A program made the translations under genes and the position numbers. Below the pieces are notes generated by a model that worked only from the letters and a program-made list of their open reading frames with translations, searched no databases and was not told the DNA's origin. A stretch of DNA of 64,000 nt, taken from NCBI GenBank assembly GCA_933228675.1, contig OW121743.1:13859371-13923370 (forward strand), written 5' to 3'. The DNA is from Stomorhina lunata (taxonomy: Eukaryota > Arthropoda > Insecta > Diptera > Rhiniidae). This document shows, piece after piece, positions 23,985 through 35,819 of the stretch (within the stretch, counting starts at the first letter, position 1; each line of letters starts with the position of its first letter).

Positions 23985-25800
23985 ATAACAAATTTTCTAT
24001 AGAAAAATTTTTGATAAAGAAATTTCCTAAAGAAAAATTTTTAATAAAAAAAAATTCTATAGAAAAATTTTTGATAAAAAAATTTTCTATAGAAAAATTT
24101 TTGAAAAACAAATTTCTAAAGAAAAATTTTTGATAAAAAAATTTTCTATAGAAAAATTTTTGATAAAAAATTTTCTATAGAAAAATTTTTGATAAAGAAA
24201 TTTTCTGCAGAAAAATTTTTGATAAAAAAAATTTTCTATAGAAAAATTTTTGATAAAAAAACTCTAGAAAAATTTTTGATAAAAAAAATTTTCTAAAGAA
24301 AAATTTTTGATAAAAAAATTTTCTATAGAAAAATTTTTAATAAAAAAATTTTTCTATAGAAAAATTTTTGGTTAAAAAAAATTTTCTATAGACAAATTTT
24401 TGATAAAAAAATATCTATAGAAAAATTTTTGATAAACAATTTTCTATAGAAAAATTTTTGATAAAAAAATTTTCTATAGAAAAATTTTTGATAAAAAAAT
24501 TTTCTATAGAAAAATTTTTGATAAAAAAATTTTCTATAGAAAAATTTTTGATAAAAAAATTTTCTATAGAAAAATTTTTGATAAAAAAATTTTCTATAGA
24601 AAAATTTTTGATAAAAAAATTTTCTATAGAAAAGTTTTTGATAAAAAAAATTTTTGATAAAAAAATTTTCTATAGAAAAATTTTCTATAGAAAAATTTTT
24701 GATAAAAAAATTTTCTATCGAAAAATTTTTGATAAACAATTTTCTATAGAAAAATTTTTGATAAGAAAATTTTCTATAGAAAAATTTTTGATAAAAAACT
24801 CTACAAAAAAATTTTTGATAAACAATTTTCTATAAAAAATTTTTGATAAGAAAATTTTCTATAAAAAATTTTTGATAAGAAAATTTTCTATAGAAAAATT
24901 TTTGATAAAAAAATTTTCTATAGAATAATTTTTGATAAAAAACTCTACAGAAAAATTTTTGACAAATTTTTGATAAAAAAATATCTATAGAAAAATTTTT
25001 GATAAACAATTTTCTATAGAAAAATTTTTGATAAAAAATTCTATAGAAAAATTTTTGATAAAAAATTCTATAGAGAAATTTTTGATGAAAAAATTTTGTA
25101 TCGAAAAATTTTGTTGAAAAAGTTTTCTATAGAAAAATTGATAAAAGAAATTTTCCATAGAAAATTTTTTGATAAAAAAATTTTCTATAGAAAAATTTTT
25201 GAAAAAAAAATTTCTATAGAAAAATTTTTGATAAAAAAATTTCTATAGAAAAATTTTTGATAAGAAAATTTTCTATAAAAAATTTTTGATAAAAAAAATT
25301 TCTACTGAAAAATTTTTGATAAAAAAATTCTAAAGAAAAATTTTTGATAAAAAAATTTTCTATAGAAAAATTTTTGATAAAAAATTTTCTATATTTTGTA
25401 TCGAAAAATTTTTGTTGAAAAAGTTTTCTATAGAAAATTTGATAAAAGAAATTTTCTATAGAAAAATTTTTGATAAAAAAATTTTCTATAAAAATTTTTG
25501 AAAAAAAAATTTTCTATAGAAAAAATTTTGATATAAAAATTTTCTATTTAAAAATTTTTGATATAAAAGATGTCTATAGAAAAATTTTTGATAAAAAAAA
25601 TTTCTATAGAAATAGTTTTTGATAAAAAATTTTCTTTAATAAAATTTTTGATAAAAAAATTTTCTATAGAAAAATTTTTGATAAAGAAATTTCCTAAAGA
25701 AAAATTTTTGATAAAAAAAAAATCTATAGAAAAATTTTTGATAAAAAATTTTCTTTAAAAAATTTTTGATAAAAAAATTTTCTATAGAAAAATTTTTGAT
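23985..25800 (+). repeat. 30-bp satellite array, subfamily I
   Basis: About 60 monomers. The most regular block (24445-24630) has a 30-base step: the palindrome TTTTCTATAGAAAA followed by a 16-base box, ATTTTTGATAAAAAAA. Length variants and indels are frequent elsewhere. Because 30 is a multiple of three, the array yields open frames on both strands with a ten-residue IEKFLIKKFS-like repeat; these are artefacts of composition. Confidence 0.96.
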
Positions 25801-25968
25801 AAGTGGCGCCACTGAAAATTACTCAAATTGAATTTAATCGTGAACTATTAATTTGATCATGCTACGATATTTAGCAAAGTTGTTTCGCATAAGCCGACGA
25901 GGGTGTCTATGTTGATATGACCAATTCCCAACAGGTGGCGCCACAGAAAATTACTCAAAAAAATTAAA
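25801..25968 (+). repeat. 132-bp satellite, isolated unit at edge of subfamily I array
   Basis: One complete and one partial unit of the 132-bp repeat seen at 21499-22315. GTGGCGCCAC occurs at 25803 and 25935, exactly 132 bases apart. It directly abuts the last 30-bp satellite monomer, suggesting that the 30-bp array expanded inside, or was inserted into, a 132-bp repeat. Confidence 0.9.
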
Positions 25969-27596
25969 AAATTACTTAAAAAAATTCTTAATGTGTATTT
26001 GCAAAAATTAATGATAATTAAATTTTAAATATGCTCATTTATTATTATAAAATGATAATTTTAACGGAAAGCTTTTTAATGAAAACCAATTACCAATAAA
26101 AATATTAATCTGGTTATTGCAGTGGAAAAGCTTCCTGATTTTTAATATAATTTAATTTTACATATTCACTTATTAATCCGCTTTTAAAATATTCGATTTT
26201 AATGAATAAAAACAATATTAAATTATTTTATACATAAAAAATTTAATAATAAATTAACACATGCTCTTTTTTATAATAATGTTATACAAAAAAAGCTTAG
26301 CATAAATGGTGGGTGTTATAAAGAGTAGTTTTAATTGCATAGTTTTAGGTATCAAACAAAAAATTAAAGCGAAAACAAAAAACTTCAAAATGGGTTATTT
26401 AAGAGTAAAGATTTAAATATATAAAAAACATAAAACTGCAAATTCTGATGTTTCTAATGTAAAACTAATATATTTTCTATGACTGATTCTTCATTGACAT
26501 TCTTTGTATTATTTTTTTATCATCATTTATTGTTTTATCACAAATTGCAATCTTCAATTAAAATCTCATAAAAATGACAATTTGTCGTTCATCATTTTTG
26601 TTCCAGACAAATACTTACACCCAAATTGTATGCTTCAGCTTATTGCCCACAATAAGCCCCCGAAGGTATGCCAGTAATTTTTCATTCACAAAAATAAATA
26701 CATTTAAGAATAGTCTCTATTGTTTTGTCATTAAATTAAGGAAAGATATAATTTAATAGATAGATTTAATAAAACAACCAACGATTGTTATTTAATTATT
26801 ATTTAATTTTATGGATATTTGTTACAAGACATTAACAAAAGCATATTTGTAGGGGCTTTAAAATTAATTTAAATTTTGTAGTTCATGAATAAGCAATTGA
26901 AACTCTGCAAGTAAACAAAAAATATCAAAATAATTTTACTAAATTTAATTTGTCAAATAATTTTAAATTATTGTCGTTGTTGTTTTACGGTCGCATCAAC
27001 ATCAATAATAAATTTCGCAATCGTACCGAAATAAGCAAATGAAATTATATCCTTGACAAGCATATGGAAATTATTAATGGCTCGGAATACATAATAACTG
27101 TTGGTGGGGTGCTACGATGAAGTGAAATTGGGAGGGCTATTTTATACTTTGTTGTTTTTGTTGAGTGAACTTTTGGTTTTGGGGGACTTTCATTGGGATT
27201 ATGGCATAAACAAATATTTATCCTTTTTAGGGATTTTTGTGGTTTATTTATTTGGCCTATGATAAATGGGGTTGCTTTTCACATTTACATATGTAAGATT
27301 TAATTTACTGACCCTTTTCAAGGGACAGTTAATATTAAGACCCAAAACTCCACAAAAATCTACATTTTTGTATATTTAAGACTTTCTTGATTTTTTTAAC
27401 ATACTTTTAGTTTTTTTTCTTTAAAGCTTAAGGAAAACAATTTATTTTGAAAAAAGAAATCACATTTACTATGATCTAAACGCCATTTACCGATTGTTTA
27501 ATAGTTTTCTTACAAAAATTTTAATACAACTTAAAGTATGCAATACTTTTTGTACTCAATTGAAAGCAAGATAATGCACAATAATAAGCCTCTAGT
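25969..27596. other. spacer, no gene seen
   Basis: AT-rich. A 60-residue open frame at 26574-26756 contains AAATTGTATGCTTCAGC, a form of the dispersed TATGC motif, and has no recognisable domain. The motif recurs as CTTAAAGTATGC at 27530-27541, beside the 12-bp satellite. Confidence 0.55.
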
Positions 27597-29300
27597 CTAT
27601 GTGTACATCTTAGTCTATATCTTAGTTTATGTCTTAGTCCATATCTTAGTCTATGTCTTAGTCTATGCCTTAGTCTATGTCTTAGTCTTTGTCTTAGTCT
27701 ATATCTTAGTCTATGTCTTAGTCTATGTCTTAGTCTATGTCTTAGTCTATGTCTTAGTCTATGTCTTAGTCTATGTCTTAGTCTATGTCTTAGTCTATGT
27801 CTTAGTCTATGTCTTAGTCTATGTCTTAGTCTATGTCTTAGTCTATGTCTTAGTCTATGTCTTAGTCTATGTCTTAGTCTATGTCTTAGTCTATGTCTTA
27901 GTCTATGTCTTAGTCTATGTCTTAGTCTATGTCTTAGTCTATGTCTTAGTCTATGTCTTAGTCTATGTCTTAGTCTATGTCTTAGTCTATGTCTTAGTCT
28001 ATGTCCTAGTCTATGTCTTAGTCTATGTCTTAGTCTATGTCTTAGCCTATGTCTGAGTCTATGTCTTAGGCTATGTCTTAGTCTATGTCTTAGTCTATGT
28101 CTTAGTCTGTATCTTAGTCTATGTCTTAGTCTATGTCTTAGTCTGTGTCTTAGTCTATGTCTTAGTCTATTTCTTAGTCTATGTCTTAGTCTATGTCTTA
28201 GTCTATGTCTTAGTCTATGTCTAAGTCTTTGTCTTAGTCTATGTCTTAGTCTATGTCTTAGCCTATGTCTTAGTCTATGTCTTAGTCTATGTCTTAGTCT
28301 ATGTCTTAGTCTATGTCTTAGTCTATACCTTAGTCTATGTCTTAGTCTATGTCTTAGTCCATGTCTTAGTCTATGTCTAAATCTATGTCTTAGTCTATGT
28401 CTTAGTCTATGTCTTAGTCTATGTCTTAGTCTATGTCTTAGTCTATGTCTTAGTCTATGTCTTAGTCTATGTCTTAGTCTATGTCTTAGTCTATGTCTTA
28501 GTCTATGTCTTAGTCTATGTCTTAGTCTATGTCTTAGTCTATGTCTTAGTCTATGTCTTAGTCTATGTCTTAGTCTATGTCTTAGTCTATGTCTTAGTCT
28601 ATGTCTTAGTCTATGTCTTAGTCTATGTCTTAGTCTATGTCTTAGTCTATGTCTTAGTCTATGTCTTGGTCTATGTCTTAGTCTATGTCTTAGTCTATGT
28701 CTTAGTCTATGTCTTAGTCTATGTCTTAGTCTATGTCTTAGTCTATGTCTTAGTCTATGTCTTAGTCTATGTCTTAGTCTGAGTCTTAGTCTATGTCTTA
28801 GTCTATGTCTTAGTCTATGTCTTAGTCTATGTCTTAGTCTATGTCTTAGTCTATGTCTTAGTCTATGTCTTAGTCTATGTCTTAGTCTATGTCTTATTCT
28901 ATGTCTTATTCTATGTCTTAGTCTATGTCTTAGTCTATGTCTTAGTCTATGTCTTAGTCTATGTCTTAGTCTATGTCTATGTCTATGTCTTAGTCTATGT
29001 CTTAATCTATGTCTTAGTCTGTGTCTTAGTCTATGTCTTAGTCTATGTCTTACTCTATGTATTAGTCTATGTCTTAGTCTATGTCTTATTCTATGCCTTA
29101 GTCTATGTCTTAGTCTATTTCTATTTCTATGTCTTAGTCTATGTCTTAGTCTATGTCTTAGTCTATGTCTTAGTCTATGTCTTAGTCTATATCTTAGTCT
29201 ATGTCTTGGTCTATGTTTATGTCTTAGTCTATGTCTTAGTCTATGTCTTAGCATATGACATAGACTAAGTCTTAGTCTTTGTCTTAATCTATGTCTCTAA
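27597..29300. repeat. 12-bp satellite array 1 (GTCTATGTCTTA)
   Basis: About 140 units of 12 bases with scattered substitutions (GTCTATATCTTA, GTCTTTGTCTTA, GTCCATGTCTTA) and a few half-unit steps near 28978, 29120 and 29216. The unit has no stop codon in several frames, so a 577-codon minus-strand frame (27521-29254, Arg-His-Arg-Leu repeats) and a plus-strand Val-Tyr-Val-Leu frame appear. They are repeat artefacts. Confidence 0.98.
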
Positions 29301-30770
29301 TATGTGTAATATTTCATATCTTAGTTTTTATTTGTTAAAATACTGAAAACTTAAAATTTATTGATTGTCGTAATTAGCGCCTAAAATTATACTTTGCAAA
29401 ATATATTTTTCTGAAAACTGTTTCTGAAGCATTTTAACGAAGTGGTTTTTTAGCTTTGGGTTTTTACCAAACTTTTGATATGTCTATAAACTATCAATAC
29501 AATATTTAGATTCTTTTGGTTTAATTTTTTTTATTTGATCATAGAAAAATAGTGCCTCAGGGTATGCTTCAAATGTCTTTGTTGCAAGAATTTCAAGGTC
29601 TCATGTACAATAAATAAGACTGTTTTTGATTAGCAAAGCAAATGATTTGGAAAGAAAAATTAATATAAAGGTATTAAAAATAGTTTTGTTATTTTTTTGC
29701 GCATTAAAAGATTTTCTACCTTTTTAAAATCTTACCATATGTTAAGGCAAGGATAGGCATATCTGTACATTGCCTATCTAAAGGATTTCCTTTTTTGAAT
29801 ACAATTCTTTCGTTTTTATTCAGATTTTTTTTTTTAAGAATTACTGTCTACATAATTATTTTAAATATTATCATTATTTGCTTTAAACTTACTTTAAGGC
29901 CTTTAGCATTAGCATTTTTTTGCATCCCAATTGTATGCTTTACTTTTGAAAGCAACAATGAAATTCTGATTAAGATTTAAAATCATATATTATAATATCC
30001 ACTCAACTTCATCATTTATTTCCTTTAAAAGCCTCAAATATAAATTTATTGACATTTTATTTTCTTTTTAATAAATAAAAAACATCTTAAAGATTCTTTT
30101 TGTTATTTTATTTATGAAATGATTCCCTATTTAGGGATTATAAGCCATATTTCCTTTAAAGTTCAGTGGCTGTAAGAACAGATAAAAAGGCTGTGGTGGA
30201 GTTAAATACGCATTGAAGTCTTGTTACTCATTTACATGAAAAGCGACCTAACCTAAAAGCTCAGATTAATTGAAATCTAAAGTAAAGAAATTTTCAAAAG
30301 AATTGTATTGCATACTTTTTGGATGTTTAAGATATTGTAATCAAAGATATAGTTTTTTGTTGTAGAAAACTGTTGTACTCGCTTAATTTGGGTATATGTC
30401 ATTATTCAAAGAAAAGAGCGATATGTGTCTTAGAAAGATAAAAGTTTTATGCGTCTTAATTTTTTTCGTATACATTTTAAGGTAAACAGAATAAATTCTT
30501 TGTTTGAGTAAAAATTATATATTTAATAAGGATAGAAATTCTAAATCCTTTAGTTTTCGGCAAAAAAAAACACATTTTTTATTTATATATCAAACAGGGG
30601 AAATATTGGTTTTTCTTGGAAATATAAAATATTTTTTAGAGTTGGGGGTCGCTATAATTCCTCAAATACAAATGAAAGATTTCATATAAAACCGATTTTT
30701 GTAGCCTCTTTAAAAAGAACAATTTAGAATTTCTAAAATTTTGTATGAAAAATCGATTTGTTTTAAATTG
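29301..30770. other. spacer between 12-bp arrays, no gene seen
   Basis: AT-rich. The dispersed motif is at 29554-29573 (GCCTCAGGGTATGCTTCAAA), with a weaker form near 29930. Short open frames at 29795-29980 and 30504-30689 have low-complexity, hydrophobic or Lys/Phe-rich products with no recognised features. Confidence 0.55.
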
Positions 30771-32982
30771 AAGTCCATGTCTTAGTCTATATCTTAGTCT
30801 ATGTCTTAGTCTATGTCTTAGTCTATGTCTTAGTCTATGTCTTAGTCTATGTCTTAGTCTATGTCTTAGTCTATGTCTTAGTCTATGTCTTAGTCTATGT
30901 CTTAGTCTATGTCTTAGTCTATGTCTTAGTCTATGTCTTAGTCTATGTCTTAGTCTATGTCTTAGTCTATGTCTTAGCCTATGTCTTAGTCTATGTCTAT
31001 GTCTTAGTCTATCTCTTAGTCTATCTCTTAGTCTATGTCTTAGTCTATGTCTTAGTCTATGTCTTAGTCTATGTCTTAGTCTATGTCTTAGTCTATGTCT
31101 TAGTCTACGTCTTAGTCTATGTCTTAGTCTATGTCTTAGTCTATGTCTTAGTCTATGTCTTAGTCTATGTCTTAGTCTATGTCTTAGTCTATGTCTTAGT
31201 CTATGTCTTTGTCTATGTCTCAGTCTATGTCTCAGCCTATGTCTTAGTCTCTGTCTTAGTCTATGTCTTAGTCTATGTCTTAGTCTATGTCTTAGTCTAT
31301 GTCTTAGTCTATGTCTTAGTCTATGTCTTAGTCTATGTCTTAGTCTATGTCTTAGTCTATGTCTTAGTCTATGTCTTAGTCTATGTCTTAGTCTATGTCT
31401 TAGTCTATGTCTTAGTCTATGTCTTAGTCTATGTCTTAGTCTATGTCTTAGTCTATGTCTTAGTCTATGTCTTAGTCTATGTCTAAGTTTATATCTTAGT
31501 CTATGTCTTAGTCTATGTCTTAGTCTATGTCTTAGTCTATGCCTTAGTCTATGTCTTAGTCTATGTCTTAGTCTATGTCTTAGTCTATGTCTTAGTCTAT
31601 GTCTTAGTCAATGTCTTAGCCTATGTCTTAGTCTATGTCTATGTCTTAGTCTATGTCTTAGTCTATTTCTTAGTCTATCTCTTAGTCTATGTCTTAGTCT
31701 ATGTCTTATTCTATGTCTTAGTCTATGTCTTAGTCTATGTCTTAGTCTATGTCTTAGTCTATGTCTTAGTCTATGTCTTAGTCTATGTCTTAGTCTATGT
31801 CTTAGTCTATGTCTTTGTCTATGTCTCAGTCTATGTCTCAGCCTATGTCTTAGTCTATGTCTTAGTCTATGTCTTAGTCTATGTCTTAGTCTATGTCTTA
31901 GTCTATGTCTTAGTCTATGCCTTAGTCTATGTCTTAGTCTATGTCTTAGTCTATGTCTTAGTCTATGTCTTAGTCTATGTCTTAGTCAATGTCTTAGCCT
32001 ATGTCTTAGTCTATGTCTATGTCTTAGTCTATGTCTTAGTCTATCTCTTAGTCTATCTCTTAGTCTATGTCTTAGTCTATGTCTTATTCTATGTCTTAGT
32101 CTATGTCTTAGTCTATGTCTTAGTCTATGTCTTAGTCTATGTCTTAGTCTATGTCTTAGTCTATGTCTTAGTCTATGTCTTAGTCTATGTCTTTGTCTAT
32201 GTCTCAGTCTATGTCTCAGCCTATGTCTTAGTCTATGTCTTAGTCTATGTCTTAGTCTATGTCTTAGTCTATGTCTTAGTCTATGTCTTAGTCTCTGTCT
32301 TAGTCTATGTCTTAGTCTATGTCTTAGTCTATGTCTTAGTCTATGTCTTAGTCTATGTCTTAGTCTATGTCTTAGTCTATGTCTTAGTCTATGTCTTAGT
32401 CTATGTCTTAGTCTATGTCTTAGTCTATGTCTTAGTCTATGTCTTAGTCTATGTCTTAGTCTATGTCTTAGTCTATGTCTTAGTCTATGTCTTAGTCTAT
32501 GTCTTAGTCTATGTCTTAGTCTATGTCTTAGTCTATGTCTTAGTCTATGTCTTAGTCTATGTCTAAGTTTATATCTTAGTCTATGTCTTAGTCTATGTCT
32601 TAGTCTATGTCTTAGTCTATGCCTTAGTCTATGTCTTAGTCTATGTCTTAGTCTATGTCTTAGTCTATGTCTTAGTCTATGTCTTAGTCAATGTCTTAGC
32701 CTATGTCTTAGTCTATGTCTATGTCTTAGTCTATGTCTTAGTCTATCTCTTAGTCTATCTCTTAGTCTATGTCTTAGTCTATGTCTTATTCTATGTCTTA
32801 GTCTATGTCTTAGTCTATGTCTTAGTCTATGTCTTAGTCTATGTCTTAGTCTATGTCTTAGTCTATGTCTTAGTCTATGTCTTAGTCTATGTCTTATTCT
32901 ATGTCTTAGTCTATGTCTTAGTCTATGTCTTAGTCTATGTCTTAGTCTATGTCTTAGTCTATGTCTTAGTCTATGTCTTAGA
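30771..32982. repeat. 12-bp satellite array 2 with higher-order structure
   Basis: Same 12-base unit as array 1. Rare variants recur at fixed distances. GTCTAAGTTTATATCTTAG at 31481 and 32561 is 1080 bases apart. GTCTTTGTC at 31811 and 32189 is 378 apart. TCAATG occurs at 31608, 31986 and 32688 (378 and 702 apart). 378 is 31.5 units because each block carries one half-unit. This marks recent block duplication. Confidence 0.97.
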
Positions 32983-33000
32983 CAGACAAACATTCATTTT

Positions 33001-33289
33001 TATATATCTATGGCAATATGGCAGAGTAGCTTCAGTCGACATAAGAGAAAATTGAGTTAAGGCGTTTTGAATTTCGAAAAAGATCTTAAGTAGAAAAAAT
33101 GTAAAATCTTCTAAATTTAACAACTTTTTTTTTTAATTCATCCTTCTTCTCTAATAAACATATTATCAATATATTAATTCATAAATTATTCGCAGAAATC
33201 AAGCAGAAGAAAAATTACACAAAATTGATGATATCTCAAAACTTCAATTTTCGACTTAAGCTATTCTTCCATATTGCCACAGATATATA
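33001..33289. repeat. foldback repeat beside the 12-bp array
   Basis: The left arm (33001-33057, TATATATCTATGGCAATATG...) is the imperfect inverted complement of the right arm (33236-33289, ...CATATTGCCACAGATATATA). Arms are about 55 bases, with a loop of about 180 bases. It starts some 20 bases after the satellite ends. The terminal ATATCTGTGGC is shared with the foldback at 41150-41387. Confidence 0.8.
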
Positions 33290-34019
33290 ACCAAATTTTC
33301 AAAGATTAACTAACAAATTTTCAAATTTCAAAATTTTTACTGAAATAACATAAGTTGTTTTACGAAAAGACTATTATTTTTCGATTCCCTTAAGGGACCA
33401 CTTTTTTGGTTCTTGTATTTTGATGTCTATACTATAATCCATATTTGAAAGGAATATCAAGAAAATGGAAGATATGCTTTTTTAGATATCCTTGATTTAA
33501 GGACATAATTGATGTTACTTGTTCTCCTTTACATGTTTAAATTAATGAAATTCAAAGAATATGAAAGTAAAGGTGAAAAGGTGAAATATCAACCTAGTGA
33601 TAACCCTATCCAAAGTTACAAGCATATAAAGTGGGTATGTTTTGAAAAAATCTTGAAGAAAAGCGAGGTTTGGACCGCCATAAAACCCTAAACAAAGCTA
33701 AATTAAACATTTTAAAGAATATTAAAAATTGTATGAGTTAGGGGAATGTATATACCAAATTTCACTTAATTCGTAGATTGTGTGTTTCAGTACGTGTTCG
33801 AAAATTTTTGATTTGACTCATAAAAGATATTTTGATGAAAAATTTTAAGACTTTGTTACATTGTTATAAGGAGTTTATATGAAAAAAAAGCCATTTATTA
33901 GTAATCTTCAATCTAAACAAATGGAAAGAAGACCTCAATTTGGAATTTTATATAAAATTTTTCATAAAAATCGAAATTTTTCCTTTAAATTCTTTAAATT
34001 GCCTTGAAATGAAAAGCAT
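33290..34019. other. spacer, nothing recognised
   Basis: AT-rich. One 60-residue open frame at 33509-33691 has no recognisable motif. No RNA gene or tandem repeat seen. Confidence 0.5.
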
Positions 34020-34310
34020 CTTTCTTCTTAAGTTATTTAGAAAAATTTAATTTTCAAAAAAATCAGCAGCGATATTGCCGCATTCGATATCGACTGAAAA
34101 CTCAAACAAATATTGTGTAACATACCTTAGGGATTTTCAAAATATTTTATTTTTGCAAAAAAATCCTTAAGTTATTCAGAAAAATTTAATTAAAAAAAAA
34201 AAAAAAATCAGCATCATATCGAATGCGGCAATTTCGCATTCGATATCGACTGAAAACTCAAACAAATATTGTGTAACATACCTTAGGGATTTTTACAATA
34301 TTTTTTTTTA
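34020..34310. repeat. direct duplication with ATATCGAATGCG hairpin
   Basis: About 34074-34150 and 34228-34304 are nearly identical (GCATTCGATATCGACTGA, then AACATACCTTAGGGATTTT), a step of about 154 bases. At the start of the second copy ATATCGAATGCG and CGCATTCGATAT face each other across GCAATTT (about 34217-34247), forming a perfect 12-base-arm hairpin. Confidence 0.85.
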
Positions 34311-34429
34311 AAAAAAAATTAACTAAAATTGGTATCCTAACATAACCTTATGTTTGTCAAATTATTTTACAATCGGGAAACTTTTGACATATATATTTAC
34401 AATATAGTGAATATTATATGTTATCTATT

Positions 34430-34530
34430 ATTTAGATTATCCTAAAAGTATACTACACAAATGTTTCTTAAATATCTTAAATTTTGAACGATATCGAATG
34501 CGGTTATTTGGCTCCGAATTTGTTTATAAA
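34430..34530 (+). repeat. dispersed repeat with CGATATCGAATGCGG core
   Basis: Matches 54340-54440 in the same orientation: ATTATCCT, AAAGTATRCTA, CACAAATG or TACAAATG, ATATCT, then CGATATCGAATGCGG. The inverted form is found at 34074-34150. It links the dispersed TATGC motif to the GATATCGAATGCGG motif as parts of one repeat family. Confidence 0.75.
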
Positions 34531-34671
34531 ATATGAATATGTTTTTGATTTTTATCCTTTTTTGCTCTAACTCTTTAAGTTGAAGAAGAAATAATACAAA
34601 CCATTTTTTCAAAATTTTCCTTAGTTTCTTCAATTAAACAATTTTTCCTTTTTTTTGTATTTAACATTAAC
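34531..34671. other. short spacer
   Basis: AT-rich with a T tract; nothing recognised. The minus-strand open frame 34442-34633 overlaps the dispersed repeat and looks spurious. Confidence 0.5.
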
Positions 34672-34798
34672 GTGGGGTTTATATAACTCAAGCGGCTGAC
34701 GATTGAGTGAAATTTACATGTATTTTGTTTTTGTTACAATAACAAAAGACATGAAAATTTCACTAAATCGTCAGCCGCTTGAGTTATATAAACCCCAC
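34672..34798. mobile_element. 127-bp near-perfect palindrome with TTAA flanks
   Basis: GTGGGGTTTATATAACTCAA at 34672-34691 is mirrored by its complement ending at 34798. The first 32 bases of each arm pair perfectly, and pairing continues with few mismatches almost to the centre (arms about 62 bases, minimal loop). TTAA occurs at 34667-34670 and 34799-34802. It may be a palindromic MITE using a TTAA target, as piggyBac-type elements do, or a hairpin RNA precursor. No second copy is visible in this window. Confidence 0.85.
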
Positions 34799-34822
34799 TT
34801 AAATAAATTAAATTTTTATTAA

Positions 34823-35203
34823 AACTATAAAATTTTTGTTTTATTCTTCAAGTTCGAAAGTAGAGAATTTTTGGTTAAACTGTCAGAACTGAAATTCATT
34901 GATTATAATTTTGTGGGCTCCCCAAATAAGACTTCCTTCATTGAGGTTTCACGAGACCATTTGAGAGCTGCATCCGACTGCAGCAAACTAAAAAAAGATT
35001 TTAGCAAAAGTACCTATTATAAGAAACCAATTCATGTTACCCAATACTTGCAGTGTAATCCCAAGTCTAGAGAACTGATTTCTCAATCCAGATTCTGGCA
35101 ACACTGATCATAAACACATTGACTTTCAATGAACTTATATGTTCTCCTCCATCCATTTCTGATCTAACTAAGGCTTTAATGGCTTCTTTAGATTATATAT
35201 GAT
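34823..35203 (+). pseudogene. possible decayed coding fragment, unidentified
   Basis: An open frame from 34823 to the stop at 35105-35107 reads as ordinary, non-repetitive protein (for example NKTSFIEVSRDHLRAASDC and KKPIHVTQYLQCNPKSREL). The frame is open before any ATG, so no start codon is supported. Immediately after, another frame from 35104 to 35200 gives LIINTLTFNELICSPPSIS and on to a stop, as if one frameshift separated two parts of a coding region of about 125 residues. Base composition is visibly less AT-rich than its surroundings. I recognise no domain, signal peptide or catalytic motif. It may be a transposon or gene remnant, an exon, or chance. Confidence 0.25.
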
Positions 35204-35819
35204 AACTAGGTCTGTATGAGACCATCTTCAGTTATCTTCAGTATCGGAACTATAATTAACCAAAACTTTAGCTGACTTTTCTTGAGAATAATAAACAACG
35301 AAGAAGCACCTGAAAGTAGACAATTTTTTAAAGAAAAATTACTATATTTAGGAAATTTTACAGTTTTTTTTAATATAAGTTTTTATATAACACATTTAAC
35401 TAGATTAATGTATTATCTAATCGCTTTAATTTTCTTATCTTATATCAAAGTATAAATAAACACATTTTTTTTCGAAATTTCAACAAATCCTTTAATATTT
35501 CTTGATTTTCCTTTTTTATTATCCAAACATGCCTAAAACTATGCTTTACCTTTAAATTTATAAATTTCCACAGCTTTATTTAATAACACTCAGTTGATAT
35601 CATCATAAAACCCTTAAGCTTTTGTGAAACAAAATTGCCTTTTAACAGGGAACTTTCAAGGATTTGTTCAGAAGAAAAGTATCATCTGGATAAGACACGA
35701 TTAGAAAATGTTTCAATTATTCAGAGTTAAATGTAGGTTTTTATCTTTTACAATATCTCAATAATGAGTTTTTCAACTGTGTTGCGATATTTCTACTAAG
35801 AAGAAGTTTAGAAGTGCAA
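35204..35819. other. spacer, no gene seen
   Basis: AT-rich. The dispersed motif GCCTAAAACTATGCTTTACC lies at 35531-35550. No other structure recognised. Confidence 0.5.

Noticed and set aside
24386..24835. Overlapping plus and minus frames with IEKFLIKKFS-like ten-residue repeats (also 25570-25758)
   Set aside because: Translation of the 30-bp satellite. Both strands are open and indels destroy the frame elsewhere in the same array.
27521..29254. 577-codon minus-strand frame of Arg-His-Arg-Leu repeats, the plus-strand Val-Tyr-Val-Leu frame at 27538-28056, and a similar frame at 32688-32993
   Set aside because: These are translations of a 12-bp satellite whose unit lacks stop codons in several frames. 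Frames are open on both strands and break wherever the register shifts.
27597..32982. 12-bp repeat as telomeric repeat
   Set aside because: Internal position, long spacers on both sides and no similarity to TTAGG-type repeats; flies generally lack such telomeres.
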